NCBI GenBank assembly: GCA_039183205.1
Contig: JBCDBR010000014.1
Coordinates: forward strand, 24,102-88,101
From: HKCCE3408 sp039183205
Lineage (GTDB): Bacteria > Pseudomonadota > Alphaproteobacteria > Rhodobacterales > Rhodobacteraceae
Length of the DNA: 64,000 nt
Direction of reading: 5' to 3'
The notes under the pieces are model-generated. The model saw nothing but the letters and a program-made list of their open reading frames with translations, made no database searches and was not told the DNA's origin. Numbering within the stretch: position 1 is the stretch's first letter; every line of letters begins with the position of its first letter. A program made the translations under genes and the position numbers. This document shows, piece after piece, positions 36,414 through 45,290 of this stretch.

Positions 36414-37043
36414 ATGTCCGACAAAGACCCGTTCAATTTTGATTTGCGCGTCTCTACCGACAAGAAAAAACGTCGCGGCGGGCGTCGCGGAATGTCCGGC
36501 GCGTTCGAAACGTCACAGCGGCGCTGCGAACATCCCGGATGTCAGGAACCCGGCCAATATCGGGCGCCGAAATCGCCCGATACGCTGGATGAGTTTTATT
36601 GGTTCTGCCGCGACCATGTGCGCGAATACAACCTGAAATGGAACTTCTTCGACGGCGCAACCGAGGCCGAGATGGAAGAACAGCTTGATCGGGATCGGGT
36701 TTGGGATCGGCCGACAAAGCCGTTCAAGCAATCGGCAGAGGAACGGGCCTGGGCGCGTCTGGGGATCGAAGACCCGCACCAAGTCTTGGGCGCGAATGCC
36801 ACACGGAACCCCGGCAAATCGATCACCGGCACGCGCAAATTGCCCCCCACCGAACGCCGCGCGATCGATATTCTAGAGGCCAAAGATCATTGGACAAAAC
36901 CCGAGATCCGGAAATCCTACAAAGCCTTGATCAAGGTCCTGCATCCCGATCTGAATGGCGGCGACCGGTCCGATGAGGAACGCCTGCAAGAAGTGGTTTG
37001 GGCCTGGGATCAAATTAAAGACAGCCGCAATTTCCGCGATTAA
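36414..37043 (+). CDS. J-domain (DnaJ-like) protein
   Basis: A 209-aa protein with a C-terminal J domain, where helix II and the HPD motif are in SYKALIKVLHPDLNGGDRSDE. The N-terminal 130 residues have a CEHPGC...FYWFCRDH zinc-binding-like segment typical of this alphaproteobacterial J family. J domains stimulate the ATPase of DnaK-type chaperones. It is divergent from bolA and is convergent with a zinc-ribbon protein gene. Confidence 0.92.
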   Translation: MSDKDPFNFDLRVSTDKKKRRGGRRGMSGAFETSQRRCEHPGCQEPGQYRAPKSPDTLDEFYWFCRDHVREYNLKWNFFDGATEAEMEEQLDRDRVWDRPTKPFKQSAEERAWARLGIEDPHQVLGANATRNPGKSITGTRKLPPTERRAIDILEAKDHWTKPEIRKSYKALIKVLHPDLNGGDRSDEERLQEVVWAWDQIKDSRNFRD

Positions 37044-37058
37044 GTCGCCACCGCAATC

Positions 37059-37766
37059 CTAGGGCATCGATACGTCACCCTGCCGGCCCAGCCGCAACGC
37101 CAAACCCAATACGCCGGCGGCATTCGACATCTCTTGACCGTCAAGCTGGCGCTCGGCCATCTGGCAATCCATCGTGACCGCGCCGTCTGTGTCGATATGT
37201 GTAAAGCCGCGCCCTAGGACGTTTTCGTAGACCGAGGGCAGCGCATCATTGGCCGCATCTTGCGTGGCCGTATCGCGACCGTCGATCTTCTCGATTTGCA
37301 CGATCCGCAATTCGATGGCGGTGGTCGGGGTGTTGCGCGTGGCCTCGGCCACGGTCGTGTCTTCGGCGCGTAGGATAAGGCGATACGTCGTGTCCGTGAC
37401 GCGTTGCGGCTGGCGCAGCACGCAGGTCATCCGGGCGTGAAGCTGCGCGGCGGCGTCCCCCGCATTGCGCAGCACCAGCACCACTTGATCGTTTTCGTCA
37501 TCATAGGCATTGACGGCCATCAAATCCGTGGCCGGCGTGCGTGGTGTGCGCAAGAACTCCCGGATTTCGACGAGATAAAGCGGAAACAAGATCGCAGTGA
37601 TCAAACCCAAAGCCGACAGCAGCAATGGCAGAAAATTGAGCCAGGCCCGTTGGTCGCGTTGGCAGTGATTGCACACGCCCGCATCTTCGTGGATGTCAGC
37701 CTTGCACCAGCGGCATTCCTTTAGGTTATGCACAAAGTCTTTACGGTTATACGGCGCGCGCGGCAT
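37059..37766 (-). CDS. Zinc-ribbon membrane protein of unknown function
   Basis: A 235-aa protein. An N-terminal zinc ribbon (ECRWCKADI...VCNHCQ, Cx2C-x9-Cx2C) precedes one hydrophobic helix (about 42-68). A C-terminal domain of about 165 residues follows, beta-rich with conserved cysteines (ARMTCVLRQ, TMDCQMAE). The layout suggests a cytosolic zinc ribbon and an external domain. No named family is recognised. It lies between trkH and the J-protein gene. Confidence 0.72.
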   Translation of the reverse strand: MPRAPYNRKDFVHNLKECRWCKADIHEDAGVCNHCQRDQRAWLNFLPLLLSALGLITAILFPLYLVEIREFLRTPRTPATDLMAVNAYDDENDQVVLVLRNAGDAAAQLHARMTCVLRQPQRVTDTTYRLILRAEDTTVAEATRNTPTTAIELRIVQIEKIDGRDTATQDAANDALPSVYENVLGRGFTHIDTDGAVTMDCQMAERQLDGQEMSNAAGVLGLALRLGRQGDVSMP

Positions 37767-37841
37767 TCACATTGGCTTTCTCGCTTGGCCAACGACGTTA
37801 GGTCAATCGGACGCACCGGGCAAGACCAGGACCACATTGCC

Positions 37842-39302
37842 TCAGCCCCGCCAAAACCGCGCAGTGAACAGCACAAAGACGACGACAAGCTCTAGCCGTC
37901 CGATCAACATCGCCGCGATCAAGATCCATTTCGCCGTATCATTGAGCGCGCCGAAGCCTTGGCCATCGCCCACCACGGGCCCAATTATCGGGCCAAGGCC
38001 GGGGCCAACATTGGCAAGCGCTGTGGCTGCGCCGGACACAGCGGTAGTGAAATCCAACCCCGTCAGGCCCAACAGAACCGCGATCACACCAAGGCTGACA
38101 AAAAACAGAACGAAAAACGCCATAACAGCATTCATCGCATCCTCTGCGACCGGGCGTCCTTGGTAGCGCGGTTCAAACACCCCATGGGGCGCGTAGAGCC
38201 GGCGCACCTGCGTCGAAATCGAGGCAAAGAGCAGCTGATACCGGAACACCTTGATCGAGCATGATGTCGAGCCCGCGCAGCCGCCGATCAGGCCGATGAA
38301 AAAGAAGACCGCAACAACAGCCCCGCCCCAGGCTTGGTAATCGGCGCTGGAATAGCCGGTCCCTGACAGGATCGAGGTGACGTTGAACAGCGCCTCGCGA
38401 AACCCTGCCTCCCAGCCCGCATCACCCTGGGACACGCGATAGGCCGCCACAGCCAAGGACACCAGCAGCACAATGCCCAGATAGGCGCGAATTTGCGTGT
38501 CGCGCAGGATCGGCCGCGCACTGCCCGCAATCAATTGAACGAAGCGGACGAAGGGCAGACTGGCCAGCACCATGAAAAAGACGGCGACATATTCCATCGG
38601 CCCCTGGTAGATGTTGAACGACGCGTCGTGGCTGGAAAACCCGCCGGTCGAAATCGTCGTCATGGCATGCATCACCGCATCAAAGGTCGGCATGCCAAGG
38701 CTTGCATAGCTGATCCCGCACAAGACGGTGAGCGCCAGGTAAATCACCGAGATCCGGCTTGCGATTTCCGCCGCGCGGGGCAGAATTTTTCCCATTGTGT
38801 CAAAGCCTTCGCTTCGAAAGATCTGCATGCCCCCAATGCGCAGTTCCGGCAAAAAGACCATGGCCACGACGATGATGCCGATACCGCCGAACCACTGCAT
38901 CAGGCCGCGCCACAGGTTCAAACCGGGCGGAAAATCATCGAGCCCTGTGAACACGGTCGATCCCGTTGTGGTCATGCCCGACATGGCTTCGAAGAGACCA
39001 TCGACATAGCTGGCTTGGGTCGGACCAAAGATAAACGGCAAGGCCGCAAAGACCGGCAGAACCAACCAAACACTGGTTGTCATCAGGAACGTTTCTTGGA
39101 GGTTGAGCCCTTGGCGGCGCGACGAGGCGCAGGCCAGCATCAAAAACAAACCCGACAACCCGGTCAAAAGCGCCGATTGCGCAAAGGTGGCCCATTGCCC
39201 ACTATTGGCGACCACGCCCACAGCCATCGGCAGCAGCATCGACAGGCCCAAAACCACCAGCAATAGCCCCAGAACATAGCCAATGGGTCGCAGATCTAAC
39301 AT
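37842..39302 (-). CDS. trkH: TrkH-family potassium uptake protein
   Basis: A 486-aa integral membrane K+ transporter subunit with about ten helices and four pore-loop repeats typical of TrkH/KtrB. Selectivity-loop-like glycines are in AMSGMTTTGSTV, MTTISTGGFSSHD, NVTSILSGTGYSSAD and ALANVGPGLGP. It forms the channel part gated by cytoplasmic TrkA/KtrA. No trkA is adjacent, so the regulatory subunit is elsewhere. Confidence 0.94.
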   Translation of the reverse strand: MLDLRPIGYVLGLLLVVLGLSMLLPMAVGVVANSGQWATFAQSALLTGLSGLFLMLACASSRRQGLNLQETFLMTTSVWLVLPVFAALPFIFGPTQASYVDGLFEAMSGMTTTGSTVFTGLDDFPPGLNLWRGLMQWFGGIGIIVVAMVFLPELRIGGMQIFRSEGFDTMGKILPRAAEIASRISVIYLALTVLCGISYASLGMPTFDAVMHAMTTISTGGFSSHDASFNIYQGPMEYVAVFFMVLASLPFVRFVQLIAGSARPILRDTQIRAYLGIVLLVSLAVAAYRVSQGDAGWEAGFREALFNVTSILSGTGYSSADYQAWGGAVVAVFFFIGLIGGCAGSTSCSIKVFRYQLLFASISTQVRRLYAPHGVFEPRYQGRPVAEDAMNAVMAFFVLFFVSLGVIAVLLGLTGLDFTTAVSGAATALANVGPGLGPIIGPVVGDGQGFGALNDTAKWILIAAMLIGRLELVVVFVLFTARFWRG

Positions 39303-39417
39303 ATCGCCGAGGCTTGGCTGCGACGGTCAAAGCTGTCAAGGCACAGCGGCGGTGCCCGGCCAAGGCCCGTTTTCGTGCAACACCCCATCTGCGAGACAGG
39401 GTGCATCACGTCTCAGG

Positions 39418-40512
39418 CTATCCCGTGTGAAACAGGGACTGGAAAAATCTCGGATCGAGGCTGGTGGTCTCGAACGTATCGCCTTCGGTCAGCACGCTGA
39501 CCGCATCATGGCTGTGCAGACTTTCCTGATGGCTGGCAGCGACGCGGAAATCGCGCACCCTCGGATCGGCCTGCAAGACACCGGCAAAGAGCCGTGCCGC
39601 ATCTTCGACAAAGATCGGATTGGCGGCATTCAGTTCGGCAAAAGCCTGTTCGTCCTCGCGCTTCACCATCACTTGGGTCTCGGTCGGGACCGCCGCCCGC
39701 GCCAGTTCGATTAGATCCTCGAACCACATACAACCGCCCTCGCCCGACAATTCCACCGAGAGCCGCGCGACAGATCGCTGCGAATGCGGCGTGGCGAGCT
39801 GCCCGCGCATGGCGCGTGCATGTTCAGACAATTCCAGCGAGCACGGGCAGGTCGACGAATACACGTAGTCGAGGTGCACGATCTTGCGCCGCACGCCGTC
39901 TTTTTCCACCAATTCCAACGCGATGTCGTAATATTGGTAACCCGTCAGACCCGACCGCAAGCTCTCGATCTTGACCGGAAACGAGGTGCGCATTTGAATC
40001 CGCGCATCCAACGTTTCAAGATCGGATTTGTAATCGTCGAGCGCCGCGGCAATGACCTCAAAACTAAACGTCTTGTCGGCATGAACATAAAACGAGCGCA
40101 TGATGCGGCTCATGTTGATGCCTTTTTTGGTGCCCTCGAGGCTCACCGTTCCGGTCACAGAGGTTTCCAGCGTCAAATCGCCATTGTCGCGCGTTTTATA
40201 CCGCAGCGGCAGACGGAAATTCGAGATGCCGACATGCTGGATCTGCCGGTGCGCACCACGGATCAGAGAACTGGGCCCATTTTGAAGGTCCGGCAAGCTT
40301 GCTTTGTAGGTTGCATCGGCGGTGAAGGTGTCCGGATAGGACCGGTCCAAAGCCGGATAATCGCGCCCAACCAACATCGCTGCCAAAGCAGGATCAAGCT
40401 CTGACACGGCGCCATCGCCCGCCGCTGCAGCCCAGGATTTCAGCACTGCGAGCGCGTCTGCCGCTTCGTCGCGCGTCGGGGTTGGGGTCATTTTAGACAC
40501 ATGCAGGTTCAT
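39418..40512 (-). CDS. folE2: GTP cyclohydrolase FolE2 (type IB)
   Basis: A 364-aa zinc-independent-type GTP cyclohydrolase IB, which makes 7,8-dihydroneopterin triphosphate for folate and queuosine synthesis when zinc is low. Signature stretches include GISNFRLPLRYKTRDNG, the metal-site cysteine in YSSTCPCSLELSEHARA, and FVEDAARLFAGVL. It is long compared with the about 260-300 aa of many FolE2 proteins, having an extra N-terminal segment. There is about 105 bp of gap to the GATase gene upstream. Confidence 0.93.
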   Translation of the reverse strand: MNLHVSKMTPTPTRDEAADALAVLKSWAAAAGDGAVSELDPALAAMLVGRDYPALDRSYPDTFTADATYKASLPDLQNGPSSLIRGAHRQIQHVGISNFRLPLRYKTRDNGDLTLETSVTGTVSLEGTKKGINMSRIMRSFYVHADKTFSFEVIAAALDDYKSDLETLDARIQMRTSFPVKIESLRSGLTGYQYYDIALELVEKDGVRRKIVHLDYVYSSTCPCSLELSEHARAMRGQLATPHSQRSVARLSVELSGEGGCMWFEDLIELARAAVPTETQVMVKREDEQAFAELNAANPIFVEDAARLFAGVLQADPRVRDFRVAASHQESLHSHDAVSVLTEGDTFETTSLDPRFFQSLFHTG

Positions 40513-40621
40513 GCCAGCGTCTCCTCCGTGGTCAGGACGTCACATATGGCGCCCCGCGACGGGTTTTCAAATGCTCGTTCGCACCGGCGCGCCAAGTCGT
40601 GATCTGGCGCACGCCCCGCGA

Positions 40622-41371
40622 TCACCACGGCGTGGGGTCGCGATATCGCGCAACGAAGCGCGCCAGAACCTGTTGCGGCACATGGACCTCTTCGGCCAAG
40701 GCTTGGACGGTCAGCGCCCCAGCCTCTTCGGGTCGAAAATAGCCGCGATCTTTGTAGATCGAAATGCGGGTGGCAAAGCTCTGGCCGTCCGCCTCGGGAT
40801 GGAATTGCGTGGCATACACGTTCTCACCGGCACGGATCATCTGAAACGGACAGGGCGCGGAGGCGACCAAGTGCACCGCCCCGGGCGGCAGGTCTTGCAC
40901 GGCCTCTTTGTGGCCAACCAACGCCCTGAAATCACGCGGTAAATCAACCAATATCGGGTCCGCGGCCCCGGCCTCGGTCACGGTGCAGTCCACCCCTCCG
41001 ATCGGCTCACCAAATCGATCCTTAGACACCGCACCGCCCAGATGATGGGCCAGGATACCAAGACCGTAGCAGCAGCCCAGATAGGGCACGTCACGATCCA
41101 AAATGGCCGGCATGATACCCAAAATATCCGCCTCGATCCGGGCCTCAAGCGGGTCCTTAAGCTCCGCTGGATCACTGATGCAGCCCGGACCGCCGCCAAC
41201 GATCACGCCGGCATAATCCTCCAATGACAGCGCGGGTAGCCTCTGTTGATCGAGCCGGATGCGATGAACGTCCTGCGGTTCGAGCCCGGCCTTTTGCAGA
41301 AGCGACTGAAACTCTTCGTCGGCCGCAGCGTCCTCCGGTCGAAGTTGCAGAATTAAGAACCGGCGCGTCAT
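40622..41371 (-). CDS. Class I glutamine amidotransferase-like protein
   Basis: A 249-aa GATase domain protein of the GMP-synthase-like stand-alone type. The nucleophile is in YLGCCYGLGILAHH, after the GVIVGGGPGCISDP loop, and the His/Glu pair is in VYATQFHPEADGQS. The acceptor partner is unknown. Its ATG overlaps the metZ stop by 4 bp, so it is translated with metZ and may act in or near methionine metabolism; that is context only. Confidence 0.9.
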   Translation of the reverse strand: MTRRFLILQLRPEDAAADEEFQSLLQKAGLEPQDVHRIRLDQQRLPALSLEDYAGVIVGGGPGCISDPAELKDPLEARIEADILGIMPAILDRDVPYLGCCYGLGILAHHLGGAVSKDRFGEPIGGVDCTVTEAGAADPILVDLPRDFRALVGHKEAVQDLPPGAVHLVASAPCPFQMIRAGENVYATQFHPEADGQSFATRISIYKDRGYFRPEEAGALTVQALAEEVHVPQQVLARFVARYRDPTPW

Positions 41372-42564
41372 GCGCTGTCCAACCCCTGGCGCAGATCTTC
41401 GATAAGATCGGCAGGGTCTTCGAGCCCGATCGACAGACGCAGCAAACCGGGGCCGATGCCCAGCTCGGCGCGTTGTGCGTCGGAAAGGCGCTGATGGGTC
41501 GTCGTGGCAGGATGTGTGATGATCGACTTTGCATCACCCAGATTGTTCGAGATCGTGATGACCTTCAGCGCGTTGAGAACACGAAACGCAGCCGCTTTCC
41601 CGCCGGCAATGTCCAAGGCCATAACCGTGCCGCCGGCGCCCATCTGCGCTGCGGCGAGATCGTATTGGCGATGAGACCTCAGACCCGGAAAGATCACTTT
41701 GGCCAATTTCGCATGCCCCTCGAGACCGCCAGCCACACGTGCAGCGGTCTCGGCCTGCGCCCGCACGCGCAAATCCATGGTTTCGAGGGATTTCAACATG
41801 ACCCACGCGTTAAACGGCGACATCGCGCCGCCTGTATGCTTCAGATACGGCTCCAAAGTTTTGCGGATATAGTCTTGCGTCCCTAAGACGACGCCGCCCA
41901 AACACCGGCCCTGCCCGTCGATATGTTTGGTAGCCGAATAGACCACAACATCGACACCTAATTCCAACGCGCGCGAAAAAACCGGCGTGGCAAAGACATT
42001 GTCGGCAATGACAGTGGCGCCAACGGTATGGGCCAATTTTGCCACCCCCGCGATATCGATCACTTCGAGAGTTGGGTTCGAGAGTGTTTCGAAGAATACA
42101 GCTTTGGTGTTCGGTCGGATCGCCGCCTGCCACGCGGCCAGATCGGTGCCGTCGATGAAATCAACCTCGACGCCAAAACGCGTCAGGACGTTTTCTAGAA
42201 TGTAAAGACAAGAGCCAAAGAGCGCGCGCGACGACACGACATGATCGCCCGCACTCAGAAGCGACATCAGCGCCCCGTTTACCGCAGCCATGCCAGAAGC
42301 CGTTGCGAACGCATCTTCTGCGCCCTCCAGGCTGGCGATGCGATCTTCGAACATCGCAACGGTCGGGTTTCCATATCGGGCGTAAATGAACTCATCCCGC
42401 CCGGCCTCCAAAAACCGCGCCTCGGCGGCCTCGGCGGTGTCATAGACAAATCCCTGCGTGGCAAAAATCGCCTCCGACACCTCGCCGTATTGGCTGCGCC
42501 GCGTTCCGGCGTGAACGGCGCGCGTTCGGGCGCGGAAACGGTTTTTCTCCGGCATGTCTTTCAT
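41368..42564 (-). CDS. metZ: O-succinylhomoserine sulfhydrylase
   Basis: A 398-aa PLP enzyme of the Cys/Met metabolism family that forms homocysteine directly from O-succinylhomoserine and sulfide. The PLP lysine is in VVYSATKHIDGQGRCLGG, the YARYGNPTVAMFEDRIASLE region is typical, and the C-terminal RLSIGLEDPADLIEDL closes the fold. The start MKDMPEKNRFRAR at 42564 is chosen; ATG 42555 is possible. The 5' leader carries a SAM-II aptamer and a terminator, matching feedback by SAM. It is co-translated with the GATase. Confidence 0.95.
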   Translation of the reverse strand: MKDMPEKNRFRARTRAVHAGTRRSQYGEVSEAIFATQGFVYDTAEAAEARFLEAGRDEFIYARYGNPTVAMFEDRIASLEGAEDAFATASGMAAVNGALMSLLSAGDHVVSSRALFGSCLYILENVLTRFGVEVDFIDGTDLAAWQAAIRPNTKAVFFETLSNPTLEVIDIAGVAKLAHTVGATVIADNVFATPVFSRALELGVDVVVYSATKHIDGQGRCLGGVVLGTQDYIRKTLEPYLKHTGGAMSPFNAWVMLKSLETMDLRVRAQAETAARVAGGLEGHAKLAKVIFPGLRSHRQYDLAAAQMGAGGTVMALDIAGGKAAAFRVLNALKVITISNNLGDAKSIITHPATTTHQRLSDAQRAELGIGPGLLRLSIGLEDPADLIEDLRQGLDSA

Positions 42565-42597
42565 GGCCGTCAAAGCTCCTGTCTGGGCCCTGCGCAC

Positions 42598-42636
42598 AAA
42601 AAAGCGCGCCGGACCGTTTTGGCCGGGGCGCGCGCG
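42598..42636 (-). terminator. Intrinsic terminator in the metZ leader
   Basis: On the minus strand, a GC-rich stem (GCGCGCC...GGCGCGC, plus an inner GGCC/GGTCC helix with a bulge and an AAAAC loop) is followed by TTTTTT. It lies between the SAM-II aptamer and the metZ ribosome binding site, so it can act as the riboswitch's expression platform. Confidence 0.8.
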
Positions 42637-42654
42637 GAACGTGTCACCTTCGAC

Positions 42655-42712
42655 CTCTTTAGCGGCATTTTTTACGTGGCCCGCAATCCGGTTTACAAAT
42701 CGCCACGGTCAC
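42655..42712 (-). promoter_or_regulatory. SAM-II (SAM-alpha) riboswitch aptamer
   Basis: On the minus strand the leader reads CGTGGCGATTTG, then CCGGATTGCGGGCCACG, then GTAAAAAATGCCGCTAAAG. This matches the SAM-II pattern: a stem (CGTGGC pairing with GCCACG), the conserved GATTTG, and the 3' GCTAAAG that forms the pseudoknot. It lies about 90 nt upstream of metZ. SAM-II is known for metA/metZ-type genes in alphaproteobacteria and senses S-adenosylmethionine. The next element downstream is a terminator. Confidence 0.85.
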
Positions 42713-42715
42713 GCC

Positions 42716-42744
42716 GGGATATGCTGCGCAGCAGCGCCCGTCAA
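42716..42744 (-). promoter_or_regulatory. Probable sigma-70 promoter of metZ
   Basis: On the minus strand, TTGACG (42744-42739) and TATCCC (42721-42716) are separated by 17 bp, so transcription should start about 42709, just at the 5' edge of the SAM-II aptamer. The spacing and position support it; the -10 box is only a fair match. Confidence 0.5.
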
Positions 42745-42969
42745 GCCACGATGGCGCAGGCGCGGCCGCACATGCACGCAATCGATGATCGTCGGCGCGC
42801 CAGGCCCAGAAGGCGACGTTTTAGGGGAATTCACGCATCCCTTTCCCCCTTTTGTTTGCCGGCATCGCCCCGAATTACCCAAAAGTCCGCAAAATAACGG
42901 CCTTCGATCTTTTTTTTGTGATGCCGACTACCTATCGTGTTTGTGACCACAACGGAGCTTTTCTGATCT

Positions 42970-43056
42970 ATGACCTCCGATGCGATGCGCAATCTGGCTT
43001 TTGCCGTTTTGGTGATCGTCACCTTGATGGCCGCCTTCGGTTTGGGGCCGTTTTGA
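42970..43056 (+). CDS. 28-aa single-pass membrane microprotein
   Basis: The ATG at 42970, with GGAG 12 bp upstream, opens a 28-codon frame. A short polar start (MTSDAMRN) is followed by a hydrophobic helix (LAFAVLVIVTLMAAFGLGPF). Its TGA overlaps the ATG of the next gene (TGATG), so translation looks coupled. No homologue can be named from sequence. Coupling, composition and start context make it probably a real gene. Confidence 0.6.
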   Translation: MTSDAMRNLAFAVLVIVTLMAAFGLGPF

Positions 43057-43979
43057 TGGCGCAGCGATATGGCGGTCAATTCAGCCCCGATGGTCAGCGC
43101 GACCCCGCGCGCGACACGGTGAATGCCCCGCGACCTCCGGAACTCAGTTTTCGCGGCCGTGCCCCGCAACGCTATGGCGCAAAGCTGAACCTTTTGTTCC
43201 TGATCGCGGCTATCACGCTCGTTCCGGCGTTCTTCCAAGGCCAAAACGGGTCGGTCGCCGGGCTCGCGGTCGGCATTGCCGCCTCGGCGGTTTTGCTTTT
43301 GGCTGCTTGGCTGACACGCGACGGGGTGCGGGCCGAAGACGCCTACCGCGAACGCAAGGTTGCGCGCAAACCGGCCATTCCACGCAAGATTTTCGGCAGC
43401 GTTCTGACCGGGCTTGGCGTGGCCGGCTTGGCCTATGGCGGCGCCGGCGGCATCGCATCTGCGGTGTTGGGCGGAGGGCTGGCGGGCGCATTGCATCTGG
43501 TTACCTTTGGGCTTGACCCGATGCGGGACAAAGGCCTTGCGGGCATGAACCACGCCGAAACCGACCGCGTCGCACGCAAGATCGAAGAGGCCGAAAACCT
43601 GCTGGATCAAATGAAAGACGCCATCTTGCGCGCCAAGGATCGCAGCCTGGAGACGCGGGTTGAGACCTTTCAGGCAACCGCGCGCGACATGTTCCGCGTC
43701 ATCGAAGAGGATCCGCGCGATCTAAGCCGTGCGCGGCGGTATTTGGGCGTCTATTTGCAGGGCGCGCGCGATGCGACGGTCAAATTTGCCGACATTTGGT
43801 CGCGCGGTCAGGACTACGCCGCGCGCACCGAATACCTCGCCCTGCTGGACGATCTTGAAACCGGGTTCTCCGAGCGGACCAAAGCCATGCTGCTCGATGA
43901 CAAAAGCGATCTCGACATCGAGATTGAGGTCCTGCGCGACAGGCTCAACCAAGATATTCGACATATGACACGGGAGTGA
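43056..43979 (+). CDS. XpaC-like (5-bromo-4-chloroindolyl phosphate hydrolysis family) protein
   Basis: A 307-aa protein with membrane segments around residues 47-85 and 110-148 (Gly/Ala-rich), then a helical C-terminal domain (about 160-300: RKIEEAENLLDQMKDAILRA, DPRDLSRARRYLGVYLQGAR, ARTEYLALLDDLETGF). This matches XpaC, which is normally paired with TelA. The ATG at 43056 overlaps the microprotein stop. TelA starts 3 bp after its stop. The biochemical role is unresolved. Confidence 0.87.
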   Translation: MAQRYGGQFSPDGQRDPARDTVNAPRPPELSFRGRAPQRYGAKLNLLFLIAAITLVPAFFQGQNGSVAGLAVGIAASAVLLLAAWLTRDGVRAEDAYRERKVARKPAIPRKIFGSVLTGLGVAGLAYGGAGGIASAVLGGGLAGALHLVTFGLDPMRDKGLAGMNHAETDRVARKIEEAENLLDQMKDAILRAKDRSLETRVETFQATARDMFRVIEEDPRDLSRARRYLGVYLQGARDATVKFADIWSRGQDYAARTEYLALLDDLETGFSERTKAMLLDDKSDLDIEIEVLRDRLNQDIRHMTRE

Positions 43980-43982
43980 TTT

Positions 43983-45179
43983 ATGAGCACCGAAATCAAA
44001 GCAAAGGCGGAAGAGGCCGCAAAGATCGTCGATGAGTTGAACGCGATCGTTCTGCCCGAGCCATCGACCGATCTGGTGGTGCTGGAAACCGCGCCCGAGC
44101 CCACGGCTGAGGATATTCGCCGTCGTATGGCGGAAATCGACATGACCGATACCAATTCCATCGTGAGCTTTGGATCAGGCGCCCAAGAAGAGTTGCAAAC
44201 AATCTCTCAGGCAATGCTGGAGGGCGTGAAAAACAAAGATATCGGTCCCGCAGGCGACAGTCTGCGCGACATCGTCGGCACCATCCGGGGCTTTTCTGTC
44301 GATGAACTGAACCCGAACCGGAAACTGTCCTGGTGGGAACGTTTGTTCGGCAAAGCCAAGCCTTTGCATGATTTCCTGGCCAAGCACGAAGATGTCAAAG
44401 GCCAGATCGATAAAATCACGGATGACCTTTTGCGGCACGAACATACGTTGATGAAGGACATTAAGTCGCTCGACCAACTCTATGAAAAGACGTTGGATTT
44501 TTACGATGAACTGGCGCTTTACATCTCCGCCGGAGAAGAAAAGCTCAAAGAGCTCGACGATGTGACAATTCCGGCCAAAGTGACCGAGGTCGAGGCCGCG
44601 CCCGAAGATGACCAAGTCATTAAGGCGCAGGAATTGCGCGATCTGCGCGCCGCGCGCGATGATCTCGAACGCCGGGTGCACGATCTGAAACTGACCCGGC
44701 AGGTGACCATGCAGTCGCTGCCCTCCATCCGCTTGGTTCAGGAAAACGACAAATCGCTGGTGACCAAGATCAACTCAACCCTCGTCAACACCGTGCCGCT
44801 TTGGGAAACGCAATTGGCGCAAGCGGTCGCCATTCAACGGTCCACCGAGGCCGCCGCGGCCGTCAAGGGCGCAACGGACCTGACCAATGAGCTGCTGACG
44901 TCAAACGCGGAGAACTTGCGCGAATCCAACAAAATGGTGCGTGAGGAAATGGAACGCGGCGTCTTTGACATCGAAGCGGTGAAATCGGCGAATGCCTCGT
45001 TGATTGCAACCATCGAAGAAAGCCTTGAGATCGCCGATGAGGGCAAGCGCCGCCGTGCAGCCGCCGAAGAAGAGATGCAAAAGATGGAAGCCGATCTGCG
45101 CGACACGCTCGCTGCGGCGCGGGCACGGGGCACGGCTTCGGGTCACAATATCGGCGAAAGCGTTCCCGCCGACAGCTAG
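43983..45179 (+). CDS. telA: Toxic anion resistance protein TelA
   Basis: A 398-aa soluble, largely alpha-helical TelA-family protein. Typical stretches are LSWWERLFGKAKPLHDFLAK (about residues 118-137), the helices around KTLDFYDELALYISAGEEKL, and QVTMQSLPSIRLVQENDKSL. TelA homologues are linked to tellurite resistance and cell-envelope stress, though the mechanism is unclear. It follows xpaC directly. Confidence 0.93.
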   Translation: MSTEIKAKAEEAAKIVDELNAIVLPEPSTDLVVLETAPEPTAEDIRRRMAEIDMTDTNSIVSFGSGAQEELQTISQAMLEGVKNKDIGPAGDSLRDIVGTIRGFSVDELNPNRKLSWWERLFGKAKPLHDFLAKHEDVKGQIDKITDDLLRHEHTLMKDIKSLDQLYEKTLDFYDELALYISAGEEKLKELDDVTIPAKVTEVEAAPEDDQVIKAQELRDLRAARDDLERRVHDLKLTRQVTMQSLPSIRLVQENDKSLVTKINSTLVNTVPLWETQLAQAVAIQRSTEAAAAVKGATDLTNELLTSNAENLRESNKMVREEMERGVFDIEAVKSANASLIATIEESLEIADEGKRRRAAAEEEMQKMEADLRDTLAAARARGTASGHNIGESVPADS

Positions 45180-45290
45180 GCCCAAACGATCACATCTACG
45201 CAGGGTGGCCTTTTGGCCGCCCGTTCTGGCTGGCCCTCTCTCGCGCGATTTGCTAGTTGGATTTATCGGGGGGACGATTGGAGCCTATCG

